64,000 nucleotides of DNA, from contig NZ_JNFG01000005.1 of assembly GCF_000729995.1 (NCBI RefSeq), positions 186,001-250,000 of the forward strand. The letters run 5' to 3'. A program made the position numbers and the translations under genes. The notes below the pieces were generated by a model. It searched no databases and was not told the origin of the DNA. It saw nothing but the letters and a program-made list of their open reading frames with translations. Positions 56,501-63,965 of the stretch are shown one piece after another (the stretch's first letter is position 1; every line of letters begins with the position of its first letter). Source of the stretch: Caballeronia sordidicola (GTDB taxonomy: Bacteria > Pseudomonadota > Gammaproteobacteria > Burkholderiales > Burkholderiaceae).

Positions 56501-56559
56501 TAGAGCGAGAAGTCTCCGTCGTCGCGTAGCGGCTCCAGCTCGTATCCGGTGATATCCAT
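50593..56559 (-). CDS. Giant pseudokinase-ATPase-GAF-PAS histidine kinase
   Basis: About 1,988 residues from the ATG at 56559 (MDITGYELEP); the frame runs further upstream but loses coding character. Protein-kinase-like domain about 1-270 with HKDIKPAN (catalytic Asp123) but GFG in place of DFG (Asp to Gly141), and no clear ATP-binding Lys, so probably a pseudokinase. AAA/NB-ARC-type ATPase with Walker A GYAGIGKS (323-330). Helical TPR-like region about 700-1,330. GAF about 1,390-1,540 and PAS about 1,560-1,820. HisKA with His at about 1,767 (ASIAHELKQPLAA) and HATPase (GMGMGLPICRSIIEAHGG). This Ser/Thr-kinase-AAA-GAF-HK architecture is known in Burkholderia and Myxococcus. No partner regulator adjacent. 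Confidence 0.88.
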   Translation of the reverse strand: MDITGYELEPLRDDGDFSLYRARQPGNPVSVLALIAASSAPRSIARLEHEYALATLLDPRWAAQPLALNCHKAPPTLFLDDNGGEPLDRALGQPLELTRFLLLAINLAITVGHVHRHGLIHKDIKPANVLVDGDGNVRLTGFGIASRLPNERQPPAPPEIVAGTFAYMPPEQTGRMNRSIDARSDLYSLGVTLYEMLTGSLPFTATDAMEWIHCHIARKPTPPSERVSGIPAPVEGIVLKLLAKTAENRYQTASGVEADLRSCLSAWEAHRWIDAFPLGAHDTSDRLLIPEKLYGRETQIGELVAAFDRVVANGATELVLISGYAGIGKSSVVNELHKVLVPPRGLFAAGKFDQYKRDIPYVTLAQAFQSLVRNLLSKSDAEVAPWRSALLEALGPNGQLMVNLIPELALIIGEQPSVPTLPPQDAQNRFQIVFRRFIGVFACAEHPLALFVDDLQWLDTATLDLIEHLVTHPEVRHLLLVGAYRDNEVGPAHPLARTLGLIRDAGGRVQETTLAPLTPESIGQLVADSLHCDRETARPLAQLLHEKTGGNPFFAIQFLTALTDEALLTFDDGALAWTWDLQRIRAKGFTENVADLMAAKLSRLPDTTRDALGQLACLGNTAEVVTLTLVQGGSAEKIHGELWEAVRAGLVFRAEYSYAFVHDRIHEAAYALIPEGERAAVHLRIGRMLASRTASEDLEETIFDIVNHLNRGAALITIDAERERVVELNLTAGKRAMSSTAYASARNYLAQATRLLSPDAWTQRYPLTLDLYLAFSECEYLVGNFPAADALFDTILGEAHDNIDRAKVYSLRMKLYQVAGKYDDSYAAGLDALRDFGVIFPESEHGIREAIDAELRDVPINLGGRLISELVDAPVASDPATQAIINILVEAMPCAYIGRPMLFPLITLKAVNLSLRHGNTDQSSYVYGNYAVMLVSLVGDIASGVQFSEMSLRLNEKFNNRRLRGKLLHLHGDHINFWRSHIATDLPILEQAILACLEVGDLVFTGYLAFETLWQLIEKGDALEDVKVLSARYAAFARQSRNDAVCETVRLEQQFVASLQGSLKDPLTLDDKAFDEAACFAAIVKANFGCGIVFYYIMKQILAFLDGRYAEALDCRARAEPVLGAAMGMPIEATYHFFHALTLTALYPTACATEQHEYEHMLDAILRKLQLWADNSPDNYRNRHALVCAEMARIKGRDLEAMRFYEEAISSAREHGFIQNQGIAHELAARFYSERGFDTIAETYLRNARSCYVRWGANGKVRQLDQTHPQLGHDSPRPDSTIATSAEQLDLTTVVKVSQAVFSEIDLNELIHTLMVLALEHAGADRGLLILPRGDGLRIEAEATTVRHAVVVQLPRMRVTPVALPESVLRYVMRTRDSVVLDDASEQSPFSGDEYIRRNDCRSILCLPLIKQTKLIGVLYLENSLTPHVFTPARIAVLRLLASQAAISLENTRLYADLQRAEALLADAQRLSHTGSFDWHVTSGEIFWSEESFRILEYDSSTRPTVELLFARVHPDDLALVQQALDHAANDKQGFDIEHRLRMPDGSVKHLHTLAHVVADEPGDVQFVGALMDITVGKQAHAALERSEQRYRNLFRDMPVGLWQTDAQPVIAMLTQLRAQGVENLSAYIDEHPEWLRIAQEVLVVEEVNNYAVQMFGARDRSELLGPVSWVWNQSPGTFRRVLESRYRGEERFQETTRLPTFDGRIIDVQFTVARPRATNDLGIALISLVDLTERVRAQEMLQRLQADFAHAARISMLGELTASIAHELKQPLAAVVTNGQAAQRWLDRPVPDIEEARLTNTRIVANAHRAADIVSRIRAMAIRQAPEHTVVSLDELIDGALMFLRHEVKMRGVTVSHHVAPGAPHVLADRVQFQQVIVNLAVNAMQAMEHAQSPERRIGIRTAMSDPATLRCMVEDSGPGVAPEHLDYLFESFFTTKQDGMGMGLPICRSIIEAHGGRIAVDSESTLGGARFYFEIPAAGFVQSAQP

Positions 56560-57029
56560 AGTCACGACCGTTGCCTCGCTGCAGACCTCATCCAGCTCCG
56601 ATTCTGCGCGCTTTTGCACCCCTTGGCTATCGGCCTGCCCGCGCTTGCGCGAGCGTCCGAGACACGCGCAACGGGGGCGAGCGAGATCGCCGCAACTGCT
56701 GGCCCGTCTCAAATCGCGGCCATCGTCGCCACGCGAAACCGAAGCCGCGAAGTGCGTCGACCTGTGCATCGGCGTGCGCCCTGGCTCCGCGTCAACCTAC
56801 GCGCAAAACCTGTACACCGAACAGGGCAGAGATCCTTCAGACAATTGCAACCGTGGTATGAGTCACTGAAACCTCTGGGCTAACTACCCAACCGTTTGTA
56901 GATCTGGCTGTCTGGCCCGTGTTCATATAACTTGGAGTCTTTACCGGGTACCGTGCTTCTCTCACAGATCATCAGTACTTCGAAGCGAAGAAGTCGATGG
57001 TCATAAAATTTCTTTCGATGAGGAGTTAG
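56560..57029. other. Divergent intergenic region, no gene seen
   Basis: About 470 bases upstream of the giant kinase; ORFs are shadows or lack coding character. AGGAG precedes the doubtful small frame at 57030. No promoter was assigned. Confidence 0.35.
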
Positions 57030-57446
57030 ATGATGCAGGCAAACTCCAACGCTACCGACCCCTGGATGCAGACGATTGGCTTGCTCTCGCTGTTGTCGGG
57101 AGTGGCGGTCCCAGGCGTCAGGCTGCCCGCTGCCTCAACGAACAAGCCGGCATGCAAGGTATGCAGGCCGCCGGTGCCAGGGGAAGGTCACCGAGCCTTG
57201 GTAACACTCATAGACCGCCCCAATGCTTCAACGGCGACCATCTCCTGGCGCGATTCGACCCGCTGCTGTTATGGAGATCAGGTTTGGCGCGCGTCACGGG
57301 CCCGCGCGAAGGGGGTTTGCGCAATGAGCGGTTGCGTGATTAACCCAAACGACGCGGTGTTCAAGCCGGGGCGATGCAGGACCTCGCCGCTTAACGTGCA
57401 TGCCATGATCCTGACCTCCATACTCGACGACGTGACTTCGACCTGA
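57030..57446 (+). CDS. Doubtful small ORF, possibly frameshifted gene
   Basis: 138 codons starting MMQANSNATDPWMQTIG, with AGGAG ahead of the ATG, so translation may begin here. After about 25 codons the composition becomes Arg/Pro/Cys-rich and unlike a normal protein, while another frame (to a stop at 57341-57343) carries QAARCLNEQAGMQGMQ and LLARFDPLLLWR. A frameshift near 57100 would join them. No family recognised. Confidence 0.25.
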   Translation: MMQANSNATDPWMQTIGLLSLLSGVAVPGVRLPAASTNKPACKVCRPPVPGEGHRALVTLIDRPNASTATISWRDSTRCCYGDQVWRASRARAKGVCAMSGCVINPNDAVFKPGRCRTSPLNVHAMILTSILDDVTST

Positions 57447-57519
57447 TCTGCTGTCGACCGGGTCAACGCGGCTTCAAGTCTGGTCCCTGCGTGACCACTG
57501 GACTTGCCGACCCCGGCAG

Positions 57520-57906
57520 TTAGCGGCCCGGTATATTCACGATCGCTGCCACTCGCGCCAGAAATCTCACGTCGTCCAGCGGTTTCGAGAAAAGCCCCAC
57601 TGCGCCTGAACTTCCGATTCTCTTGACCATGTCGGGTGTCGCGTACGCGGTTATAAAAAAGACCGGAATCTTTTGCGCCAGTTCGCCGAGCTTTTCCAAA
57701 AGTGCAAATCCATCCATGACGGGCATCTGAACATCTGCGATGATCAGGCGGACATCGCCCTGGTTGATTTCCGCTAGCAAATCGACACCGGACGCATAGC
57801 TACGTACGGTCCAGCCGCATGACCGCAGCAAACTAGCTGTCGCGGCTCTGACCGACTCGTCGTCGTCGACAACCGATATAACCGGAGAAAACGAAATTTG
57901 GTTCAT
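57520..57906 (-). CDS. Stand-alone response-regulator receiver
   Basis: 128 residues, single receiver domain with acidic DDDE (14-17), phospho-acceptor Asp58 in IADVQMPVMDGF, Thr in FFITAYATPDM and Lys in LFSKPLDDVRF. FixJ/NarL-like receiver type without an output domain. Single-domain receivers commonly take phosphate from orphan or hybrid kinases; several such kinases are nearby (46615, 50593, 61347). The partner is not decided by the sequence. No RBS is obvious. Confidence 0.85.
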   Translation of the reverse strand: MNQISFSPVISVVDDDESVRAATASLLRSCGWTVRSYASGVDLLAEINQGDVRLIIADVQMPVMDGFALLEKLGELAQKIPVFFITAYATPDMVKRIGSSGAVGLFSKPLDDVRFLARVAAIVNIPGR

Positions 57907-58245
57907 CTTGCACGAAGGGCCGGCGCCGAAAGGGATTTTCAGCGACTACGTCGGCCACCACTTGAACGTACGCGGCGTTCGATCTTCGCGCAATAATACG
58001 TTGGCGTTAGGCAATGCCACCGTGTTTTCAATTTCCGCCGCCAGCGGCCTCGAGTACAGCGCACAGGGTCGAGACGCCATATTGAATGTCCTGGACTCAC
58101 CGAAGAACGGCGCATGTCAATGCGATGCGAGTTTCTCGTCAGATGGTCGCGCAGACTCAGCGATCACAGTGAGTCCGCGCAGCACGCGCTTGGGCAACGC
58201 CGTGATCGCTCGTGCGGTGAGTGTGCTGTTGCTGGGGATTTAGCC
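57907..58245. other. Intergenic region, no gene supported
   Basis: About 340 bases between the receiver gene and the BON protein stop. A plus frame at 57908-58243 has no RBS and no recognisable product. Confidence 0.35.
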
Positions 58246-58599
58246 TTAATGGCCCTCTTCCTGCATAAGCAAGTTGTTCGTGACAGCGTGTACCCCAGGC
58301 ACGTTACTCGCCACATTGGTTGCGACCTGGATCTCTTCATCGGTGGGCACGGTACCGTCGAGCGTGACGATGCCTCCTCTCGCCAGCACGGTAATACCAG
58401 ACGAAGTCAGATCCTTTGTATGGGTCAATGCGTGGCGGACCGTCTTCGCGAGTTGGCGATTCTGAGCGCGAATTTCTTTTTTCGGCGACAGAGACGAGCT
58501 GTCCGCCGTCCCCGAGTCTGTTTGGGCACTTGCGTATGTGGTCCCAATCAGCGCCGTCACTGCCAGGCAGGTGACCGCGATATTTTTCAGTGTAGTCAT
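58246..58599 (-). CDS. BON-domain exported protein
   Basis: 117 residues, ATG at 58599 with AGGAG. Sec signal peptide to about residue 25 (TLKNIAVTCLAVTALIGTTYA-SAQ). The remainder is a BON domain: IRAQNRQLAKTVRHALT, GITVLARGGIVTLDGTVPT and NVASNVPGVHAVTNNLL. BON proteins of the OsmY type are periplasmic and respond to osmotic or envelope stress. A short tail MQEEGH ends it. Confidence 0.88.
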   Translation of the reverse strand: MTTLKNIAVTCLAVTALIGTTYASAQTDSGTADSSSLSPKKEIRAQNRQLAKTVRHALTHTKDLTSSGITVLARGGIVTLDGTVPTDEEIQVATNVASNVPGVHAVTNNLLMQEEGH

Positions 58600-59319
58600 T
58601 CGATACTCCTAAAAGAAAGAACGTGGAAAGCGTGGTTTGTTGCCTACTTCGTTCGCCAATGCCTGAGCATGGCCATGACTTCTACCGCGAGAGAACTTGA
58701 GGAGGTGGTGGCGCGCATTTGGAACGTAATCGTGCGAGGTAAGTGGCGTTGGTCAATTCGTGATCAGCAGACCCACCATTGAATCGTGTATCTAAGTCTT
58801 CGGTGTAGAGCGTATCCGTACTTGCCTTCGCTCTCAAGAATTCAAGCGTCTATAAAGATAGCGCCTGCGAATGGACAACCTATACCTCTGTATAGGGCAG
58901 TTCGAAATACGTTTCCGGAAGTGGTGATGCGAAGACTGGATGATAGATTGTATCTGGATAAATTGTATAATACGTACTGCTACTAATATTAGAGATGATG
59001 TGCGCCTCTTCCGTGATCCCGTCCTCGTTCTGGCCGGGCCGGTCGAGGCTGGCAACCGCTTGCCACGCCGGTCTTAGCCCAGTAATTTTAAATCCCGGAT
59101 TCCAACGTGTACTTGTGACTACTCGCGGGGTGCGTTCTGAGGGGCGAGCTTCATCCACATGGCCTCTTTCGCGTCTCGAAGGATTTGCGGCGGTCCACCG
59201 TCGCCCTATGCGGGGGCAATGCTGCAACTTGCAGCACCGGTCGAGCAATAGCAATTCAGGTCCCGCAGCGTTCCCTTGTGAGCGCGGCGCCTCAGGTCAA
59301 TCGACAGTTCGCATTGAAC
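58600..59319. other. Intergenic region, nothing recognised
   Basis: About 720 bases of mixed composition between the BON gene (minus) and the second hydrolase copy. No RBS-supported ORF and no RNA or repeat was identified; the region from 59320 on belongs to the duplication. Confidence 0.35.
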
Positions 59320-59710
59320 ATATGCCCGTATGAGAGACATAAACCTAAGCAGCGGCGTGGCCACCGGTTCGTATCATTTAAATTTGGTCCACCCGAACGT
59401 ATCCTGATCTCATTGCCGGCGTTTATGTGCTGCTGCTCTTCGCCGCCATGCGGCATAACTCGGACGTGATTTGCAACTCGATCCGCAAGGTACCTGCGTT
59501 TTCCTTTGACGGTGCAAGAAGGGAGCCTGCCGGCCCGGCATGGGACGTCCAAGCGTCGCGAGAGCGACTGACCTGGAGAGCGTTGATACAAGAACTTGAC
59601 TCATCCAATCACTGAGCTCTTCACATAGTTCCCGGCAACAAGTGCACGTCGGAAAGGCATGCGGATCGCTTTCAGGCGATTGCATCAAAACCTCAATAGG
59701 AGTGGTAGAC

Positions 59711-60748
59711 ATGTCGGACAAGATCGATCCCAGCCGTCGCGGTTTTCTGGGCACTGCGGCCATGACCCTCGCTGCGACCCGACTTGGCATGATTGGCTCG
59801 GCACACGCACAGTCGGGTAAAGAGAATCTGCCGACCGTCAAGGCCGGGACCAACACGTCGTTCGGTACGCTGAAGCAGGTCAACGCCGGTGTCCTGAACG
59901 TGGGATATGCGGAGGCTGGTCCCGCCGATGGTCCGGTTGTGATTCTCCTGCACGGCTGGCCTTACGACATTCACAGCTATGTCGATGTCGCGCCCTTGCT
60001 GGCGTCGGTCGGCTACCGCGTGATCGTCCCACATCTGCGCGGGCATGGAACGACTCGCTTTCTTTCGGATCGAACGTTCCGGAATGGCCAGCAGGCAGTG
60101 GTCGCAGTCGACATCATCAAGCTGATGGATGCCCTGAAGATCCGGGAGGCGACCGTAGCCGGCTATGACTGGGGAGGGCGGACGGCCTGCATCCTGGCGG
60201 CGCTGTGGCCGCAACGTTGCAAATCGCTGGTTTCTGTCAGCGGCTACCTGGTCAACAACCTTGAATTCAACAAGATGCCGTTGCCGCCAAAGGCTGAGTA
60301 TGCGTGGTGGTATCAGTACTATTTCGCTACGGAACACGGTGAGCTTGGCTACGAAAAATACCGGGACAACTTTGCCAAGCTGATCTGGCAGACCGCGTCG
60401 CCAAAGTGGGCCTTCGATGACGCCACGTTCGACCGCAGCACTGCGTCGTTCGACAACCCGGATTACATCCGCATCGTGATTCACAACTACCGCTGGCGGC
60501 TGAGCCTGGCTCAAGGTGAATCACAATACGACAATTTGGAAAAGCAACTGGCCGCAGCCCCAATCATCACCGTGCCCACGATCACCCTTGAAGGGGATGC
60601 CAACGGTGCACCCCATCCGGACCCTGCGTCCTATGCCAAAAAATTCTCGGGCAAGTACGCGCATAAGCTCGTCGCAGGCGCGGGTCACAACCTTCCTCAG
60701 GAAGCGCCTCAAGTCTTCGCCCAGGCAATCATTGAAGTCAACGACTAA
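59711..60748 (+). CDS. Tat-exported alpha/beta hydrolase, copy 2
   Basis: 345 residues, ATG at 59711 with AGGAG 8 bases upstream. Twin-arginine signal (SRRGFLG) and the catalytic set seen in copy 1: HGWP, nucleophile Asp in GYDWGGR, His in GAGHNLPQE. The mature N-terminus is a few residues shorter. Most residues match copy 1, especially the cap region (WWYQYYFATEHGELGY), so the two arose by duplication and both remain open. Differences are concentrated in the signal-peptide tail and near VNNLEFNKM versus ITNLELTQL. Followed by a Rid pseudogene. Confidence 0.88.
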   Translation: MSDKIDPSRRGFLGTAAMTLAATRLGMIGSAHAQSGKENLPTVKAGTNTSFGTLKQVNAGVLNVGYAEAGPADGPVVILLHGWPYDIHSYVDVAPLLASVGYRVIVPHLRGHGTTRFLSDRTFRNGQQAVVAVDIIKLMDALKIREATVAGYDWGGRTACILAALWPQRCKSLVSVSGYLVNNLEFNKMPLPPKAEYAWWYQYYFATEHGELGYEKYRDNFAKLIWQTASPKWAFDDATFDRSTASFDNPDYIRIVIHNYRWRLSLAQGESQYDNLEKQLAAAPIITVPTITLEGDANGAPHPDPASYAKKFSGKYAHKLVAGAGHNLPQEAPQVFAQAIIEVND

Positions 60749-60774
60749 CGAGCGTACCCGGACTACCGGGTCTG

Positions 60775-60975
60775 CATTGCACGTTTCATTGGCAGGCACG
60801 CATTCCGATCCAACGTCGACTGAAGAGGGCCGCCTCGCGGCGCGTTCTGTCGCGGTCGACCTGATCGCTGATGTATTCAGCCAACTTGGCAAACACGCAC
60901 GGTCGGCATTTGGTGTGGCACAAATCTCCTTTGGAGCGTAGGTCGAGATCTACCTTGATGCTAAGGTTAGCTAAA
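60775..60975 (+). pseudogene. Decayed Rid-family gene after hydrolase 2
   Basis: In one frame it reads LHVSLAGTHSD, STEEGRLAARSVAVDL, IADVFSQLGKHARSAFGV and AQISFGA, then TAG, then VEIYLDAKVS. These match the Rid gene at 50019-50483 (MVYLSGHLAK, TTEEGRIAARHAVIDL, LIADVFGEVGQHARSAFGVAQI, CVEIEMNVEVK). About 50 codons are missing between VDL and IADVF, the first half is shortened, there is no start, and TAG replaces a Cys codon. It is not functional. Confidence 0.8.
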
Positions 60976-61157
60976 GAATAATGACTGATGGTTCAAGGAC
61001 GCGACGGTACGAGCGGGAAATACCGTTCGCGTTGCACGCGTGGTCGACACTTGGCGGCAACATATTATTTACATAACCGTGGTGAAGAGACATATGGCGA
61101 CCTGAGGCAATGGGGCGCTTGGGATACAAAGCTTAAAGTTGCGAACCGGAGAGCATC
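60976..61157. other. Promoter region of the small ORF and kinase
   Basis: About 180 bases, no gene. AT-rich stretch ATATTATTTACATAACC near 61062-61078 may include a -10 element. Confidence 0.35.
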
Positions 61158-61346
61158 ATGACGATAACAACATACACTCGATCTTTCACCGTTGCCCGAG
61201 AGGCGCAGGGGGCCGGTCCGCATGCGTTTAAAAATTGGTTGTCTGGAGCGAGTTTATCGGTGACCGCACGCGAGGGCCAGGCTATATCGGACCCTGCGGA
61301 ACGAGCGCTTCGTGTTCTCCGCTGCTATAAAGCAAGACCACGTTGA
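61158..61346 (+). CDS. 62-residue protein abutting a histidine kinase
   Basis: ATG at 61158 preceded by GGAG, stop TGA at 61344-61346 immediately before the kinase ATG at 61347. Rich in Arg and Ala in the C-terminal half (SDPAERALRVLRCYKARPR), with no signal or membrane helix and no family recognised. The stop-start contact and RBS argue that it is translated and coupled with the kinase. Confidence 0.5.
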   Translation: MTITTYTRSFTVAREAQGAGPHAFKNWLSGASLSVTAREGQAISDPAERALRVLRCYKARPR

Positions 61347-62687
61347 ATGAACCTCTATCGCCTTCTTAAGTGGCCACGTACGCTTTTCATGCGCCTGAGC
61401 CTGATCATGCTTGCGGGTGTCATCGCAGCACAGGGTTTGTCGTTCTGGCTGACATTGTACGAGCAGGACAAGGCGCCGACCTCCATGACGGCGTCTTACA
61501 TAGAGCGCGAAGTTGCAGGTCCGTTCGCACTTCTTGACCGACTTACACTAGCCGGGCACCCGGGATGGCTGCCGCGACTGGCGGCCCGTACCTATGGTTT
61601 TATTCTCCGCCCGGATGAAAGCGACTTGCCGCCGAACGCAGAGGTTGCCTTCGCGACGAACGGGGCGTTCGAGCAAAGTGGTGGTTCGCGTTATCCGGTT
61701 GGCGTAAGCGCATTTCCGAGTGAACGGGAACATCTGCAGGATTATCAGCGATTTGTCGGAGACTCTCCTCTGACAGCTGATTTTCATTCCGCGCGCGGGA
61801 TACCTCTGTCCAGCCGTTTAGCACTCGCAGCGCTGGCGCAATTCACGCTGCTAGCCGGATGTTGTTGGGTCACAGTTCGGCTCGCAATACGCCCCCTGAG
61901 TGCGATCGAGCACGCAGCGGACACGTTGGGTCCCGATCTGAGCGCTGAGTGGCTGTCCGAGAACGGACCCGTGGAGGTTGCCGGCGCCGCCAAGGCTTTC
62001 AATGCGATGCAGGAGCGCATCGGTGGGTATATGAAAGAGCGGATCCAGGTTCTGGCCTCCATTTCTCACGACCTGCAAACACCCATTACCCGCATGCGCA
62101 TACGCGCCGATCTGATGGACGATGAGTCCGAGCGTGCAAAAATACTACACGACCTCAAGCAGATGGAGTCCCTTGTACGCGAGGGTGTCGCCTACGCGCG
62201 CACGCTGCACGGCACGGCCGAGGTTGCGCGCCGTGTCGATCCAGATGCGTTCATGGAAAGCCTGATCGGCGACTACGTCGACGCCGGTGACTCAGTGTCG
62301 TTAGCCGGGCATGTGGGGCGAGTACTACTCGTCAAGCCCTATGCGTTGCGGCGTGTTCTTGGCAATCTGATCGATAACGCTATCAAGTTTTCGGGTTCGG
62401 CCGAAGTCAGAATTGAATCGACCCAGGAGCAGAGGATTTACATCACGGTGCTTGATCGAGGCCCTGGCATCCCGGACGAACTACTGGCCGCCGTATTCCA
62501 GCCTTTCTATCGTGTCGAAACTTCGGGCAACGGACAAGCGGGTGGTACGGGGTTGGGGCTTGCCATTGCGAAGCAATTGGCTGAAGCGATGAACGCCAGC
62601 TTGATGCTGCGAAATCGTGACGGTGGAGGGCTTGAGGCGTGTCTCACGCTAAACAGCAGACCGAATAGGATCCGTGCGGCATCGTGA
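61347..62687 (+). CDS. EnvZ-like membrane sensor histidine kinase
   Basis: 446 residues. Transmembrane helix about 14-34 (LFMRLSLIMLAGVIAAQGLSF), periplasmic domain to about 150, second helix about 153-175 (LALAALAQFTLLAGCCWVTV), HAMP (IRPLSAIEHAADTLG), HisKA with the phospho-acceptor His in ASISHDLQTPITRMR, and HATPase (N box VLGNLIDNAIKFS, G boxes DRGPGIP and GTGLGLAIA). It is of the kind that pairs with an OmpR-type regulator, but none is adjacent; only a 62-residue protein precedes it. Partner may be the receiver at 57520 or encoded elsewhere. Confidence 0.9.
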   Translation: MNLYRLLKWPRTLFMRLSLIMLAGVIAAQGLSFWLTLYEQDKAPTSMTASYIEREVAGPFALLDRLTLAGHPGWLPRLAARTYGFILRPDESDLPPNAEVAFATNGAFEQSGGSRYPVGVSAFPSEREHLQDYQRFVGDSPLTADFHSARGIPLSSRLALAALAQFTLLAGCCWVTVRLAIRPLSAIEHAADTLGPDLSAEWLSENGPVEVAGAAKAFNAMQERIGGYMKERIQVLASISHDLQTPITRMRIRADLMDDESERAKILHDLKQMESLVREGVAYARTLHGTAEVARRVDPDAFMESLIGDYVDAGDSVSLAGHVGRVLLVKPYALRRVLGNLIDNAIKFSGSAEVRIESTQEQRIYITVLDRGPGIPDELLAAVFQPFYRVETSGNGQAGGTGLGLAIAKQLAEAMNASLMLRNRDGGGLEACLTLNSRPNRIRAAS

Positions 62688-62847
62688 AGCGTACGAGACT
62701 TTCCTTGGTGTCGTTTTGCATGTCTGTCCGGCGGGCGTGGGCGGTATGGCGTCAGTGCGCTGAAAAATTGAAATAGAATTTTCCAAAATTAGATAGGAAA
62801 CCTATGCATATCGTCGAAAGACACTTGAAAAACGACAATCCGAAAAT

Positions 62848-63546
62848 TCAGGTGAGAAATGGAGGATCGATAGGAGGGGAAAGCAATTTTATATCTACCG
62901 TCACCGCGTCAACTGGCCTCTGATGCGATTTGCGCGACATGCATTGAAGGGCAGGATGAGGCAAACCGGCAGTCTGCAGCGCAGTTTGCCGGGCGGCCGT
63001 CCAGACGATCAAGAAGAACGCCGCAGCTTTCAACCCGCACTCGACTGTCGACATACAAAATCCCCAAGCGAAGAACTGCCGCTCGTCCAGTAACCCGGAA
63101 GCAATGGTTAGCGCGCTCGCGCCGCAGCACAACGCAAAGATTGTTTTCGCCGGCTGGCCGCCGGTCAACGCCCAAAGTGTCAAAGACAGCCAGATCAGTT
63201 TCCCTATGATGGATGCGGCGCTCTCAATGGCTGTTGGACTGACCAATAGTTCCAAGGGCAATTCGCATATCGACCAGATAGCCGTGAAAACCACTATAGA
63301 TTGCGTGATTGTCGCGAGGGCTGGGTTGGGCTGGTCAATCGGTTCGTGACTTTCGTAGATGCGGAGGCGAGGGTTCCAGGTAATAGGTGAGAGCTGCATT
63401 TCACGATGCGCGTTCATGATGCCTTCGCTGCAGGCTGCCGGTTCATCGGGGTGGTGATAGTGCTCGTGCCACATGCTCCCGTCCTGAAGGTGTGATGTGA
63501 CCATACGGCCTGATCGGGCAGGCTCAAAAGGGTTTTTCAGGCGCAT
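62848..63546 (-). CDS. Putative membrane protein with four helices
   Basis: 232 residues, ATG at 63546. Hydrophilic N-terminal 80 residues including MWHEHYHHPDEP, a His-rich stretch, then about four hydrophobic segments (SIVVFTAIWSICELPLELL, SAASIIGKLIWLSLTLWAL, TIFALCCGASALTIASG, VECGLKAAAFFLIVWTA) and a hydrophilic tail. No family recognised; internal methionines at about residues 11 and 42 are alternative starts. A cytoplasmic His-rich loop could bind metal, but this is speculation. Confidence 0.55.
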   Translation of the reverse strand: MRLKNPFEPARSGRMVTSHLQDGSMWHEHYHHPDEPAACSEGIMNAHREMQLSPITWNPRLRIYESHEPIDQPNPALATITQSIVVFTAIWSICELPLELLVSPTAIESAASIIGKLIWLSLTLWALTGGQPAKTIFALCCGASALTIASGLLDERQFFAWGFCMSTVECGLKAAAFFLIVWTAARQTALQTAGLPHPALQCMSRKSHQRPVDAVTVDIKLLSPPIDPPFLT

Positions 63547-63624
63547 GCTGGACCTCGCTGACTAGCTGATTGGTTTGCCAGGATATTGATTGTTGTATTC
63601 GCAGCGGATGGGGTCCAGCCTTGA

Positions 63625-63756
63625 CTACTGAATGCAGACCGACGAGTAGTCCACGGTGCGCCGGATGATGTAGTGCCGAAGAAGCGCTGAAAGCCACGGG
63701 TCTGCACAGGCAACTTCGATGTACCCATTGGCAAGAAGCATAATTGACGTTGACAT
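63625..63756 (-). CDS. 43-residue conserved small protein, copy 2
   Basis: Same length as copy 1 at 28429-28560. Begins MSTSIMLLANGYIEV and ends DYSSVCIQ; changes between copies are mostly conservative. CAGGGTG lies upstream as in copy 1. Function unknown. Confidence 0.6.
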   Translation of the reverse strand: MSTSIMLLANGYIEVACADPWLSALLRHYIIRRTVDYSSVCIQ

Positions 63757-63965
63757 ATTCGCACCCTGAATCAGTCGTTGATACGTTCGCCGACGTCTGA
63801 GTAAAACACCGCGAACCGAGCATTTTCGGGGGTGTCGTTTTCGGACCCGGTACATACGCTGTCACGTGGGTGCTGCGTCCTGCTTGGGAATCAAGCCAAA
63901 GGCCTGCTGGGCACCGCGTTGTATTAAAGGTACTTCCATATCCCGATATAAACCATGCTACATGG
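63757..63965 (-). repeat. Conserved leader of the small-ORF cassette, copy 2
   Basis: Noncoding block matching 28561-28765. Best-conserved parts: CGCTGTCACGTGGGTGCTGC, CACCGCGTTGTATTAAAGGT and ATAAACCATGCTACA. The leader is as well conserved as the ORF, so an RNA-level role or strong promoter constraint is likely. Confidence 0.65.

Larger units (their letters stand above)
59320..60976 (+). repeat. Hydrolase-Rid segmental duplication, copy 2
   Basis: Same orientation and content as 48440-50483 but with the Rid part decayed. The shared upstream block covers 59320-59432. Confidence 0.75.

Noticed and set aside
57908..58243. 111-codon plus frame between receiver and BON genes
   Set aside because: No RBS and no recognisable domains.
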